Below, piece by piece: positions 1-7,707 of a DNA stretch of 11,337 nt. A program made the translations under genes and the position numbers. Every line of letters starts with the position of its first letter. Positions within the stretch are counted from its first letter, which is position 1. Source of the DNA: Bacteroidales bacterium (GTDB lineage: Bacteria > Bacteroidota > Bacteroidia > Bacteroidales > JAAUTT01); NCBI GenBank assembly GCA_025350365.1, contig JANXXY010000319.1:1-11337 (forward strand), in the 5' to 3' direction. The notes under the pieces are model-generated. The model was not told the DNA's origin. It saw only the letters and a list, made by a program, of their open reading frames with translations, and made no database searches.

Positions 1-15
1 GGCGGCGAAGCCGCC
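1..15. repeat. GC-rich perfect hairpin at window edge
   Basis: GGCGGC and GCCGCC flank a GAA loop, giving a perfect 6-bp stem. It is far more GC-rich than the surrounding DNA. No T-tract follows, only CCCTCTTCC, so it does not look like an intrinsic terminator of a rightward gene. It may be the tail of a dispersed repeat or a structure that continues to the left of the window. Confidence 0.5.
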
Positions 16-46
16 CCCTCTTCCACCTATACCACACTATGCGAAC

Positions 47-76
47 TGTCATTCCGAACGGCGTGAGAAATCTCAT
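47..76. repeat. Probable dispersed intergenic repeat (CATTCCGAACGG type)
   Basis: The segment contains CATTCCGAACGG followed by GTGAGAAATCTCA. Two small dyads are visible: CCG-AA-CGG at 54-61 and TGAGA-AA-TCTCA at 64-75. From memory, very similar strings recur between genes in many Bacteroidota and other genomes, but no second copy lies in this window, so the repeat status is recalled rather than shown. The rest of 81-338 is AT-rich sequence in which I see no gene. Confidence 0.4.
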
Positions 77-145
77 AAATCCATTTTTGCTCATTGAGTG
101 CTATATAATAAAAAGTAAGGGTAAAACTCTTTAGGTACAACATCG

Positions 146-158
146 GATAATCATTATT
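146..158. promoter_or_regulatory. Fur/PerR-like 6-1-6 palindrome
   Basis: GATAATCATTATT matches 12 of 13 bases of the 6-1-6 Fur-box half GATAATCATTATC. Its 11-base core ATAATCATTAT also matches the core of the PerR box. The other six bases of the 19-bp Fur consensus are not present. It lies about 190 bp upstream of the best promoter candidate for the transporter gene and the window encodes a Fur-family protein, but the DNA is AT-rich and a chance match is possible. Confidence 0.25.
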
Positions 159-338
159 TCTATATTTCTATGTATTTCAACGTATTACATTTTAAAAAAA
201 TGCTAAAGTTGAAAAATTACCGAATTATTGTGGTTAAAAAACACCTTATTTAAAGTATATTGATATTTTTGACTTTATTATACGAGGTTAAAGTAATAAA
301 TAGTTTTAATTTTTATTTACATCAAAGTAATTTTTCTT

Positions 339-346
339 CATCTTTG
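339..346 (+). promoter_or_regulatory. Possible -7 element upstream of the transporter
   Basis: CATCTTTG matches the Bacteroidota -7 consensus TAnnTTTG at all defined positions except the first. Transcription would start near 352, a little before the 37-codon reading frame at 368 and about 130 bases before the transporter start. No convincing TTTG lies at the -33 distance. A perfect TAnnTTTG also occurs at 264-271 (TATTTTTG), again without a good -33 partner, so the choice between them is open. Confidence 0.25.
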
Positions 347-367
347 TCGTGTATCTTTTTTTAGTCA

Positions 368-481
368 ATGGGAAATATCTACAATCAAACTACGCGGAAT
401 ATCAATCTCAAGCAATCATTAGCCATTATTGGCGAAAGAATTGCAGCTCAATTATCTTTACAAACATTTTGGAAAAAATAA
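368..481 (+). CDS. Possible 37-residue leader peptide
   Basis: An ATG at 368 opens a frame of 37 codons that ends with TAA at 479-481, two bases before the ATG of the transporter gene at 484. The peptide begins MGNIYNQTTR, has a hydrophobic/amphipathic middle (SLAIIGERIAAQLSLQ) and ends TFWKK. The frame differs from that of the transporter. I do not recognise the peptide and see no good ribosome binding site, although Bacteroidota often lack one. The tight spacing would suit translational coupling or leader-type control. A chance frame is equally possible at this length. Confidence 0.3.
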   Translation: MGNIYNQTTRNINLKQSLAIIGERIAAQLSLQTFWKK

Positions 482-483
482 TA

Positions 484-1908
484 ATGGACAATATTTCTAC
501 AAAGACATCACCACCGGCCATATTAAAGTGGATTGTGCTGATATTTATTAGTCTCGCTATGGGCGGAAACTATTATATTTATGATAGCATTAGCCCACTT
601 GCAGATGTATTAAAAACACAATTAAAGTTTTCCGATAGTGACCTTGGACTACTGCAAGGCATATATAGTTTCCCCAATATTATAATGGTATTGATTGGAG
701 GACTGATTATCGATCGCATAGGCACTAAGAAAGCTGCATTATTATTTTCGTTTTTTTTATTCATTGGGGCATTTGTTACAGTTTTAAAAGGCGATATCAT
801 CATGATGGCTGCCGGTAGGTTAATATTTGGCCTTGGCGCCGAGTCGATGATTGTGGCTATTACCACAATGATTGCCCAGTGGTTTAAAGGGAAACAGCTT
901 TCATTTGCATTTGGATTAAATCTTACGGTGGCGCGATTGGGTTCATTTCTTGCCTTAAATTCTCCGTCGTGGGGTAAAAGTTTGTACAATACATGGCAAG
1001 GACCTCTTTGGGTTTGTGTAGGAGCTGCCGTTCTAAGTGTTTTTGCGTTAGGAATATTTTATGCTATTGATAGTTATTCCCGAAAAAACTATGCCATTGG
1101 AAAAGAAGGAGAGCAAGATAAAATAAATCTTTCCGATGTTTTTTCTTTTATAAAAAATCGTTTCGCGTTGGCTTTGCTGTTGATTTGCATTGCAGTTTGG
1201 CTCATTAACTTTGTTTTCAAAAATGAGGTGGAAATATTGCTGCAGTGCGTTGTTTATATATTGATTATAGTTTTTTCATTTTTGAATTTTAAAGCATTTA
1301 GCAAGTCTTACTGGTATATAGTATTGCTGTGTATTACATTTTATTCGGCTATGTTCCCTTTCCAAACATTTGCCATCAAATTCTTTCAGGAAACACATGG
1401 AGTATCCCGTGAATATGCCGGATTTTTGTCCAGTATTTTAACGCTGTCGGCAATGGTCTTTACCCCTATTTTTGGCTTACTTGCCGATCATATAGGCAAA
1501 CGTTCATTATTGATGATGCTGGGGTCCTTACTAATTATACCTGTTTATCTTCTAATGGGTTATACCAATGTAAACCTTATTATCCCGATGAGTATCATGG
1601 GAATTGCCTTTTCCCTGGTTCCTGCAATAATGTGGCCATCAGTGGCTATCGTCACCTCTCCTGCCAAATTAGGTACTGCTTACGGACTTATGACCATGAT
1701 TCAGAATATAGGTTTATTCGGTTTTAACATTATCATTGGCTGGGCTAATGATCATTCGCATGCCAGCCTAACAAATCCGTCGGGTTACCATCTGGGTATG
1801 TGGATTTTCAGTACTCTTGGATTCTTTGGTTTTTTCTTTGCGTTAATGTTAAGGATAAGCGAACGAGGCCCTCATTCTCATGGGTTAGAAAAAGGAATGC
1901 AAGCATAA
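484..1908 (+). CDS. MFS transporter, MFSD1-like
   Basis: This encodes a 474-residue inner-membrane transporter of the major facilitator superfamily with about twelve hydrophobic segments and two six-helix halves. MFS motif A is clear at residues 72-82 (GGLIIDRIGTK) and is repeated in the second half near residues 330-341 (FGLLADHIGKRS). The stretch at about 135-154 (KGKQL, FGLNL, ARLGS) resembles the equivalent part of MFSD1, a lysosomal dipeptide carrier in animals, so small peptides or amino-acid derivatives are a possible substrate; this is inference. I chose the ATG at 484, preceded by the purine-rich GGAAAAAATAATA. The frame is open back to 349, but those 45 residues are not hydrophobic and do not resemble an MFS N-terminus. 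The gene stands alone on the + strand, convergent with purA and closed by a strong terminator. Confidence 0.88.
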   Translation: MDNISTKTSPPAILKWIVLIFISLAMGGNYYIYDSISPLADVLKTQLKFSDSDLGLLQGIYSFPNIIMVLIGGLIIDRIGTKKAALLFSFFLFIGAFVTVLKGDIIMMAAGRLIFGLGAESMIVAITTMIAQWFKGKQLSFAFGLNLTVARLGSFLALNSPSWGKSLYNTWQGPLWVCVGAAVLSVFALGIFYAIDSYSRKNYAIGKEGEQDKINLSDVFSFIKNRFALALLLICIAVWLINFVFKNEVEILLQCVVYILIIVFSFLNFKAFSKSYWYIVLLCITFYSAMFPFQTFAIKFFQETHGVSREYAGFLSSILTLSAMVFTPIFGLLADHIGKRSLLMMLGSLLIIPVYLLMGYTNVNLIIPMSIMGIAFSLVPAIMWPSVAIVTSPAKLGTAYGLMTMIQNIGLFGFNIIIGWANDHSHASLTNPSGYHLGMWIFSTLGFFGFFFALMLRISERGPHSHGLEKGMQA

Positions 1909-1947
1909 AAAAAGCGTCCAATCTTTTGAATGACCGGACGCTTTTTT
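1908..1947. terminator. Bidirectional intrinsic terminator between transporter gene and purA
   Basis: The arms AAAAAAGCGTCC (1908-1919) and GGACGCTTTTTT (1936-1947) pair over 12 bp around a 16-nt loop. The arm overlaps the last base of the transporter stop codon. Because one flank is an A-run and the other a T-run, it can act in both directions: for the transporter on + and for purA, whose stop is about 40 bp away, on -. Confidence 0.85.
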
Positions 1948-1988
1948 GCTGAGCTATACTTTGGGCTAATAACTTACGGACTAAATTC

Positions 1989-3251
1989 CTATTTAAATAT
2001 CGTTTGTTTACGATCGGGACCAACAGATATAATGGTTACAGGCACATTTACTTCTTTCTCGATAAAACTAATATAGTCCAGAAATTCTTTAGGCAATTCA
2101 TTTAAAGTAGTTATCTGAGTCAGATCTTTCTTCCATCCTTTAAATTCCTTATATACAGGTTCTATTGGCACGTTCACATCAAATGGTAAATGGTTTGTAA
2201 TTTTACCCTCAATCTTATATGAGACGCATACTTTGATGGTGTCAAACGCCGAAAGAACATCTGCTTTAGTGAGGATAAGCTGTGTAACGCCATTGATCAT
2301 GATCGAATATTTCAACCCCGGTAAATCCAACCAACCGCAACGACGTGGACGACCGGTAGTAGCTCCAAATTCATGACCCACCTTACGAAGTTCCTCGCCT
2401 GTTGCATCGTTCAGCTCCGTTGGGAATGGACCGCTTCCTACACGGGTGCAGTAGGCCTTTACAATACCAAGTACCTCGCCGAATTTGTTGGGTGCCACAC
2501 CAAGCCCGGTTGAGGCTCCTGCACAAATGGTATTGGATGAAGTTACATAAGGGTACGATCCAAAATCAATATCCAGCATTGTTCCCTGAGCGCCTTCGGC
2601 CAAAACAGATTTTTGATCGTTAAGGAATTGATTTACCAAGTACTCACTATCTACCAACTGAAATGATTTTATAATTTCGATTCCCTTGAACCAATCAGCC
2701 TCATATTCGGAAATATCAAACTTAAAATCGTACTGTTTAAGAATATCGGTGTGTTTCTTTTTAAGAAATTCGTAACGTTCATTAAAATTTGGAGCCAGGA
2801 TATCTCCAACGCGCAAACCGTTACGCCCGGTTTTATCCATATAAGTTGGTCCGATACCCTTTAGTGTTGAACCAATTTTGGTAACGCCTTTGGCAGCTTC
2901 AGAAGCGGCATCCAGCATCCGGTGGGTCGGTAAAATGAAATGTGCTTTTTTTGAAATATAAAGATTGGAAAATGTAAGGTTGTATTTCTTCAGATTTTCA
3001 ATTTCTTTGTGAAAAATAACAGGATCGATAACTACCCCATTTCCTATAATATTCACTTTGTCAGGATGAAAAATTCCCGAAGGGATAGTATGAAGAACAT
3101 GCTTTATATCATTAAATTCCAATGAATGTCCCGCATTAGGCCCACCTTGAAACCTCGCAATAACGTCGTATTTGGAAGTTAATACATCTACAATCTTTCC
3201 CTTACCCTCGTCTCCCCACTGAAGGCCTAATAGAACATCCAATTTCATCAT
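1989..3251 (-). CDS. purA: Adenylosuccinate synthetase
   Basis: A cytoplasmic enzyme joining IMP and aspartate with GTP to form adenylosuccinate, the first step committed to AMP. The family landmarks appear in order: the N-terminal GLQWGDEGKGK with catalytic Asp and the glycine loop, FQGGPNAGH, GIGPTYMDK near the middle, LAEGAQGTMLD, TRVGSGPFPTE, GATTGRPRRCGW, the guanine-binding TKADVL, and a C-terminal SVGPDRKQTI. At about 420 residues it has the usual full length. Two ATG codons sit in tandem at 3251 and 3248; a TTG at 3254 is in frame, but an ATG is the likelier start, and 3248 would give the MKLDVLLG beginning familiar in this phylum. It lies 96 bp downstream of the Fur-family gene on the same strand with no evident terminator between, so co-transcription is likely. 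The bidirectional terminator follows it. Confidence 0.97.
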   Translation of the reverse strand: MMKLDVLLGLQWGDEGKGKIVDVLTSKYDVIARFQGGPNAGHSLEFNDIKHVLHTIPSGIFHPDKVNIIGNGVVIDPVIFHKEIENLKKYNLTFSNLYISKKAHFILPTHRMLDAASEAAKGVTKIGSTLKGIGPTYMDKTGRNGLRVGDILAPNFNERYEFLKKKHTDILKQYDFKFDISEYEADWFKGIEIIKSFQLVDSEYLVNQFLNDQKSVLAEGAQGTMLDIDFGSYPYVTSSNTICAGASTGLGVAPNKFGEVLGIVKAYCTRVGSGPFPTELNDATGEELRKVGHEFGATTGRPRRCGWLDLPGLKYSIMINGVTQLILTKADVLSAFDTIKVCVSYKIEGKITNHLPFDVNVPIEPVYKEFKGWKKDLTQITTLNELPKEFLDYISFIEKEVNVPVTIISVGPDRKQTIFK

Positions 3252-3347
3252 CAAATTATTAATTAAAATCGGATGCCTAAATTACAAATTATTCGCGTTA
3301 GAGAAGCAGAAAGTTTTAAAAAAAATTTAAACTACTGACAATGTTCT

Positions 3348-3815
3348 TTATAAATATTTTGACTTTTTTGTATCAGACATTTCTTTTATTTCTCCATAAA
3401 TATAAAGGGAATGATGGGATGGTTCGAAATTATTGAGTTCGCAGGCAGTTTTAATAATTTCGAGGATTCGGGGATCACAAAATTCTATTACCTTACCTGT
3501 TTGAGTACAAATAAGATGATCGTGTTGCGTGCATTGGTATGCTTTTTCAAATTGTGATATGTTCTTTCCAAATTGATGTTTTACCACCAAACTACATTCA
3601 AGCAACAAATCGATGGTATTATATAAAGTTGCTCTGCTAACACGATAGTTTTTATTCTTCATATAGATATACAATGTCTCTATATCAAAATGACTATCAC
3701 GCGAATATATTTCATCAAGAATCGCAAATCGTTCGGGAGTTTTTCTGTGACCTTTTTTTTCGAGATAGTCTGTAAATATCTTCCTTACAGTTTCACGGGT
3801 ACTTTCTTGAATCAT
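3348..3815 (-). CDS. Fur-family metal- or peroxide-responsive repressor
   Basis: A 155-residue transcription regulator of the Fur family. The winged helix covers roughly residues 10-90, including HRKTPERFAIL and the recognition-helix region SRATLYNTIDLLLE, and is followed by the dimerisation and metal domain. Likely sensory ligands are retained by comparison with E. coli Fur: H42, E90, H98 and H100, with D99, E111 and H134/H135 at the second site. The structural Cys4 zinc site is not: the usual CxxC after HDHLI reads C103-TQT, and the C-terminus has no CxxC. I recall this variant in other Bacteroidota, so it is probably a lineage trait. Whether it senses iron, peroxide or another metal cannot be told from sequence. 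It lies between the RSH gene (82-bp gap, possible own promoter) and purA (96-bp gap). Confidence 0.9.
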   Translation of the reverse strand: MIQESTRETVRKIFTDYLEKKGHRKTPERFAILDEIYSRDSHFDIETLYIYMKNKNYRVSRATLYNTIDLLLECSLVVKHQFGKNISQFEKAYQCTQHDHLICTQTGKVIEFCDPRILEIIKTACELNNFEPSHHSLYIYGEIKEMSDTKKSKYL

Positions 3816-3842
3816 AAATTAGTCTAATTAAAAATAACAATT

Positions 3843-3873
3843 CAAAGTAAGCGATTTTTTTAATTTGCAGCAA
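3843..3873 (-). promoter_or_regulatory. Possible promoter of the Fur-family gene
   Basis: On the - strand a TTG (3873-3871) is followed after 20 bases by TTACTTTG (3850-3843), which matches the TAnnTTTG -7 element at all but one defined position. Transcription would begin near 3836, about 20 bases before the ATG at 3815. It could let fur and purA be expressed independently of the RSH gene upstream. Confidence 0.35.
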
Positions 3874-3897
3874 GTATTTTAGATTGATTTTAAATAA

Positions 3898-6156
3898 CTA
3901 TTCATTCATGCTTTCAACACGACTCACCTGCTCAACTCCCTTTATATTTAACATATTAGTAATCAAATTATTAATGTCTTTTGCACTATGAACGTACAAA
4001 TCCATGGTTCCTTCAAAAATGCCATCATGACTTGACAGATTTATTGCCCTGATGTTAACATTTAATTCTTTACAAATAACTGTTGTTATTTGGTTATATA
4101 TACCAAATTTATCAATTCCGCGAATGGATACTCTAGTGAGAAATGACAGTATTTTGTAGGTAGTCCATTTTGCCTGAATTAACAAATCAGCATGGGCAGA
4201 AACAAGCTTAACAGCATGTGGGCAGCGGGATTTGTGAATAATTACAAAGTCTTCGTTAGCATTCCTATGACCAACAATATCATCTCCTGGAATTGGATTG
4301 CAGCATTTGGCCAACTTGTAATTGGCCTCAGTTCCATCTGCGTTTTCCCGCAAAAGAAATGGCGATAGAGCATCAATAAGTACTTTATCCTCACCGATTA
4401 TCGGCTCAGCTACGATTATTTCTTCACCTTTTTTTGGAATAACCTTGGTAAACTGAAGTTCCCAATAACGAATCCATTTATTTTTTGTGTTCTTTTTAAG
4501 TACTTTTTTCAAATCCTCCAGAGAAACAATGTTACTTCCTATTTTGCTGTATAGCTCATCTTTAGAGCTCACTTCATAGGCAGGTAGAAGTTTTTTGAAA
4601 ATTCGTGAACTCGGTATTAAATTCATTTCGCTTAACTTTTCCTCAAGCATATGTTTGCCAAGTTCTGTGCGATTTTTGATTTCAGCTTTTATGGAATCCT
4701 TGATAGCCGATTTAGCTTTGGCTGTAACCACGTAATCAAGCCATTCGCGCTGCGACTTTTTTTTATCGGAAGCTACCACTTCCACCTGATCGCCACTGCT
4801 AAGTACATAGTTTAACGAAACCAGTTTATGATTTACTTTGGCGGCTATTGCGGAATTACCTATCTCAGAGTGAATATCATAGGCAAAATCTAATGTTGTT
4901 GAATTTTTTGGTAACGTTCGAATTTGACCTTTTGGTGTAAATACGTGAATTTCAGAATAAAACAGATTTAATTTAAATTCATCCAGAAATTCCAATGCGT
5001 CAGCACTTGGATTATCAAGCATTTCACGGATGTTTTTGAGCCATTTATCTATTTCAGATTCATGGGTGCCAGTATTCTTGTATTTCCAGTGAGCCGCAAA
5101 GCCACGTTCTGCTATCTCGTCCATGCGGCGGGTACGAACCTGTACTTCAACCCATTTTCCGCGAGGCCCCATCACAGTGGCATGTAAAGCTTCGTAACCA
5201 TTCGCTTTGGGAGTGCTAACCCAGTCTCTTATTCGTTCGGGTTTAGGCATGTATATATCCGTTATAAGCGAATATATATTCCAGCATTGGGTTTTTTCAG
5301 GAACGTTGCCCGAGGGATCAAAAACAACCCGAATAGCCAGCAAATCATATACCTCCTCAAAAGGTACACTCTTATGCTGCATTTTATAATAAATGGAATA
5401 AATAGATTTGGGTCGCCCTGAAACCTCGAAAGAAATATTATTTTTTTTAAGTATGTCGCGGATAGGTTTTGCAAACTCTTCGATTTGCTTTTTCCTGTTT
5501 TCTTCGTTGTCAGCCAGCCGGGCAACTATCTCGTTAAATATCTTAGGATGACGATATTTTAAACTTAAATCTTCAAGTTCGGTTTTTATAATGTATAAGC
5601 CCAGTCTGTGAGCCAAAGGGGCATAAAGAAAGATAGTCTCTCCCGATATTTTTATCTGTTTGTGAGGAGCAAGCGCATCGAGTGTGCGCATATTGTGCAA
5701 CCGGTCGGCCAGTTTAATAAGAATAACTCTTACATCGTCTGATAAAGTAAGTGCCATTTTACGGAAATTTTCGGCCTGTAACGATAAGTTTTTATCAAAT
5801 ACACCGGAAATTTTTGTTAAACCGTCGACAATGGAGGCTATTTTTTCTCCGAAATTTGTGGCTATATATTCTAATGTATAATCGGTATCTTCAACTATAT
5901 CATGCAGTAATGCACAAACTACCGAAGTTGTACCTAACCCTATTTCATAAGTTACAATCCTGGCAACGGCAATTGGATGTAAAATATAAGGTTCGCCTGA
6001 TTTTCGTTTCATTTCCTTATGAGCCTCATTTGCAAGCTCAAAGGCACGAATAATTAGCTGTCGATCCTCATCTCCCTTCATTCGGGTGCAATGAGACAAT
6101 AAATCATCAAACCTTTCTCTAATCAGAATTTCTTCTTGTGCTGTAAGAACTCCCAT
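3898..6156 (-). CDS. rel: Bifunctional (p)ppGpp synthetase/hydrolase (RSH, Rel/SpoT type)
   Basis: A 752-residue long RSH enzyme that makes (p)ppGpp from ATP and GTP/GDP and degrades it. The HD hydrolase domain (about 40-200) keeps its manganese and catalytic residues: H60, the HDxxED motif H85-D86/E89-D90, D151 and N155. The synthetase domain (about 240-360) has GRPKSIYSIYYKM, YDLLAIRV with D271, and E337 in EVQVRT. The specificity loop reads R308-I-R-D311, the basic RxKD-like form of bifunctional enzymes rather than the ExDD of synthetase-only RelA. A TGS domain (about 402-461), a helical region, a Cys/His zinc-finger-like segment (C618, C619, H630, C645) and a C-terminal ACT domain (about 674-748) follow. 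Both activities therefore look intact. The ATG at 6156 has AAAAGG just upstream; the in-frame TTG at 6159 is less likely. An AT-only hairpin lies directly in the leader. Confidence 0.95.
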   Translation of the reverse strand: MGVLTAQEEILIRERFDDLLSHCTRMKGDEDRQLIIRAFELANEAHKEMKRKSGEPYILHPIAVARIVTYEIGLGTTSVVCALLHDIVEDTDYTLEYIATNFGEKIASIVDGLTKISGVFDKNLSLQAENFRKMALTLSDDVRVILIKLADRLHNMRTLDALAPHKQIKISGETIFLYAPLAHRLGLYIIKTELEDLSLKYRHPKIFNEIVARLADNEENRKKQIEEFAKPIRDILKKNNISFEVSGRPKSIYSIYYKMQHKSVPFEEVYDLLAIRVVFDPSGNVPEKTQCWNIYSLITDIYMPKPERIRDWVSTPKANGYEALHATVMGPRGKWVEVQVRTRRMDEIAERGFAAHWKYKNTGTHESEIDKWLKNIREMLDNPSADALEFLDEFKLNLFYSEIHVFTPKGQIRTLPKNSTTLDFAYDIHSEIGNSAIAAKVNHKLVSLNYVLSSGDQVEVVASDKKKSQREWLDYVVTAKAKSAIKDSIKAEIKNRTELGKHMLEEKLSEMNLIPSSRIFKKLLPAYEVSSKDELYSKIGSNIVSLEDLKKVLKKNTKNKWIRYWELQFTKVIPKKGEEIIVAEPIIGEDKVLIDALSPFLLRENADGTEANYKLAKCCNPIPGDDIVGHRNANEDFVIIHKSRCPHAVKLVSAHADLLIQAKWTTYKILSFLTRVSIRGIDKFGIYNQITTVICKELNVNIRAINLSSHDGIFEGTMDLYVHSAKDINNLITNMLNIKGVEQVSRVESMNE

Positions 6157-6162
6157 CAACCT

Positions 6163-6193
6163 TTTTTAATTAACATGTAAAATTAATTAAAAA
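6163..6193 (-). repeat. AT-only hairpin in the RSH leader
   Basis: Arms 6163-6173 and 6183-6193 pair over 11 bp, all A/T, around a 9-nt loop. Each arm contains the self-palindrome TTAATTAA. The structure sits between the stop of the secreted-protein gene and the RSH ATG at 6156, with its proximal arm touching the AAAAGG purine run used as ribosome binding site. An all-A/T stem is weak as an RNA hairpin, so it may equally be a DNA-binding site or chance. Confidence 0.4.
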
Positions 6194-6210
6194 TGCTATT
6201 ATTCGGTCGC

Positions 6211-7653
6211 TTATGGGTAAATAAGAGAAATATTTCCTCTTCGTTCAATTGTTTTGCCAGAACTGGATTTGTAGGTGATGAAATAAACGTATACACCATC
6301 GGGTGCACTCTTGCCATTATTTAATAGCCCGTTCCAACCTTCATCAGAATTTTTTGATTCAAACACTTTAAAGCCATACCTGTTAAAAACTACCAAAGTA
6401 TAGTCGGTTGGCTGAAATGGAAACATCGGTAAAAAAACATCATTTTTCCCATCACCATTGGGAGTAAATCCTTCCGGAATAAATATACTAAGATCCAGAT
6501 CGATGCAAACCTTTGCCGATTTACTTGTATGGGAACCACCCTTCTCAATGGCCTCCACATGATAGCAAATATTTCCCGACAGCTTTTTGCCAGTCAAATC
6601 ATTAATATTTTCGGCGTAAGATGTTTGTGATGTGGTACTACCTATCGGAATGAGATCGTCATTACGGTAAATTTCATACGATTGAACTCCTGCGGGCCAA
6701 TCAATATAGCCACTCCATTGTATAAGAATATCATTATTCAGGGATGTTATTACCGGAACAATTGCTGTGGCTAAATTGGAGAATTTTACACCACGGTCGC
6801 AGCTGTTAACTAGTTCCAGCCGGTAATAAGTGGTTTGGTTGGTGGAATCAGTGATGGTAAGGGTATTTGATGTGTAATTTGGAAATTTTTTCACCAATTG
6901 AAATCCGGAAACGGAATCAACCGATTTTGTTACCTGATAATTCTTTACCTCCGATGATGGATCAAGTGAGAATTGAACCTCAGCCATATGGTCGGTAATC
7001 ATAGTCGCCTGTTCTGCTATGATAAAATCAGGAATTTTAGAGCCTGGAATAAAAACGTTTTCTTTATTTGAATTTGAATTTATTCCATCGCTACGGATGG
7101 CAGAAATGTAATAATTGTAGTGTTTATTTACATCATAATTGATTATTACAAAGGTTGTATCAGTTGAAAGTCGTGAGCCAAGAGAATCTATTTTAAATCC
7201 ATCGTGTATATAATTAATACGATAGCTTTTTAAACTATCACCCCATCCAATATATTTTGTCCAGGTCAAGGTTATTGTATGCGCACAGGAATCGGTCTTT
7301 GATGATAAATAAACAGGGCGATGTTTTGGTTCTGAAAAACCACTTAACTTGCCTTTTTTTGTGGTATTCATGGTAAACGTTACCGGCCTTTTGGAAACAT
7401 CCGGATAATTAAGGGAAACACTTTGACTTGGAGAAACACTGAGTATCTGAGTACCGCCAACTGTATAAAACCCATAATCGGAAATAATGTAACCATCGAT
7501 ACTATCGGTAACACTTGGCCTCCACTGGATAAAAACCATTTGGGTAGAAGGATTAATGCTAATATACTCAATTGTAGGAGGTAATAGATTATTCTGCCCC
7601 ATCAAATTATGGAAACACCCCAAAAATAAGGTTATAAAAATCCAATATCTCAT
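6211..7653 (-). CDS. Secreted Fn3-like protein with gliding/type IX C-terminal domain
   Basis: A 480-residue exported protein. Residues 1-19 form a signal peptide (MRYWIFITLFLG core, likely cleavage after G19 before QNN); a Cys at 13 makes a lipoprotein conceivable but the lipobox is poor. The body appears to hold about four beta-sandwich modules near 24-115, 116-204, 205-298 and 300-386. Modules two and four are visibly related: W131..YIGW..SYRI matches W313..YIDW..SYEI. Residues 389-480 form the CHU_C/gliding-motility-associated C-terminal domain (FTPNGDGKNDVF, FNRYGFKVFES, WNG, PDGVYVY), a type-B sorting signal for the type IX secretion system. It is therefore probably displayed on or released from the cell surface; its ligand is unknown. 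The ATG at 7653 is preferred to the TTG at 7656. The gap to the RSH gene is 54 bp. Confidence 0.85.
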   Translation of the reverse strand: MRYWIFITLFLGCFHNLMGQNNLLPPTIEYISINPSTQMVFIQWRPSVTDSIDGYIISDYGFYTVGGTQILSVSPSQSVSLNYPDVSKRPVTFTMNTTKKGKLSGFSEPKHRPVYLSSKTDSCAHTITLTWTKYIGWGDSLKSYRINYIHDGFKIDSLGSRLSTDTTFVIINYDVNKHYNYYISAIRSDGINSNSNKENVFIPGSKIPDFIIAEQATMITDHMAEVQFSLDPSSEVKNYQVTKSVDSVSGFQLVKKFPNYTSNTLTITDSTNQTTYYRLELVNSCDRGVKFSNLATAIVPVITSLNNDILIQWSGYIDWPAGVQSYEIYRNDDLIPIGSTTSQTSYAENINDLTGKKLSGNICYHVEAIEKGGSHTSKSAKVCIDLDLSIFIPEGFTPNGDGKNDVFLPMFPFQPTDYTLVVFNRYGFKVFESKNSDEGWNGLLNNGKSAPDGVYVYFITYKSSSGKTIERRGNISLIYP

Positions 7654-7707
7654 CAATGACCTAAAGTTATAAAATATTTATTCGCAAAGAAAAATGTTAG
7701 CCTGTGG

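Noticed and set aside
274..300. TTTATTA and TAATAAA inverted repeat upstream of the transporter
   Set aside because: Only 7 bp of pure A/T with a 13-base gap, too weak to call in this AT-rich stretch.
349..483. N-terminal extension of the transporter from 349
   Set aside because: The extra 45 residues are not hydrophobic and do not resemble an MFS N-terminus; the ATG at 484 has a purine-rich leader and gives a normal MFS N-terminus.
579..989. Antisense reading frame inside the transporter gene, and similar overlapping frames elsewhere (for example 5684-5881, 9946-10206)
   Set aside because: They lie within well-supported genes, show no recognisable domain and are best explained as chance frames.
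3252..7656. TTG codons directly before the ATG of purA (3254), rel (6159) and the secreted protein (7656), considered as starts or as a shared motif
   Set aside because: In each case an adjacent ATG is available. Three TTG-ATG junctions in an AT-rich genome are not strong evidence of a signal.
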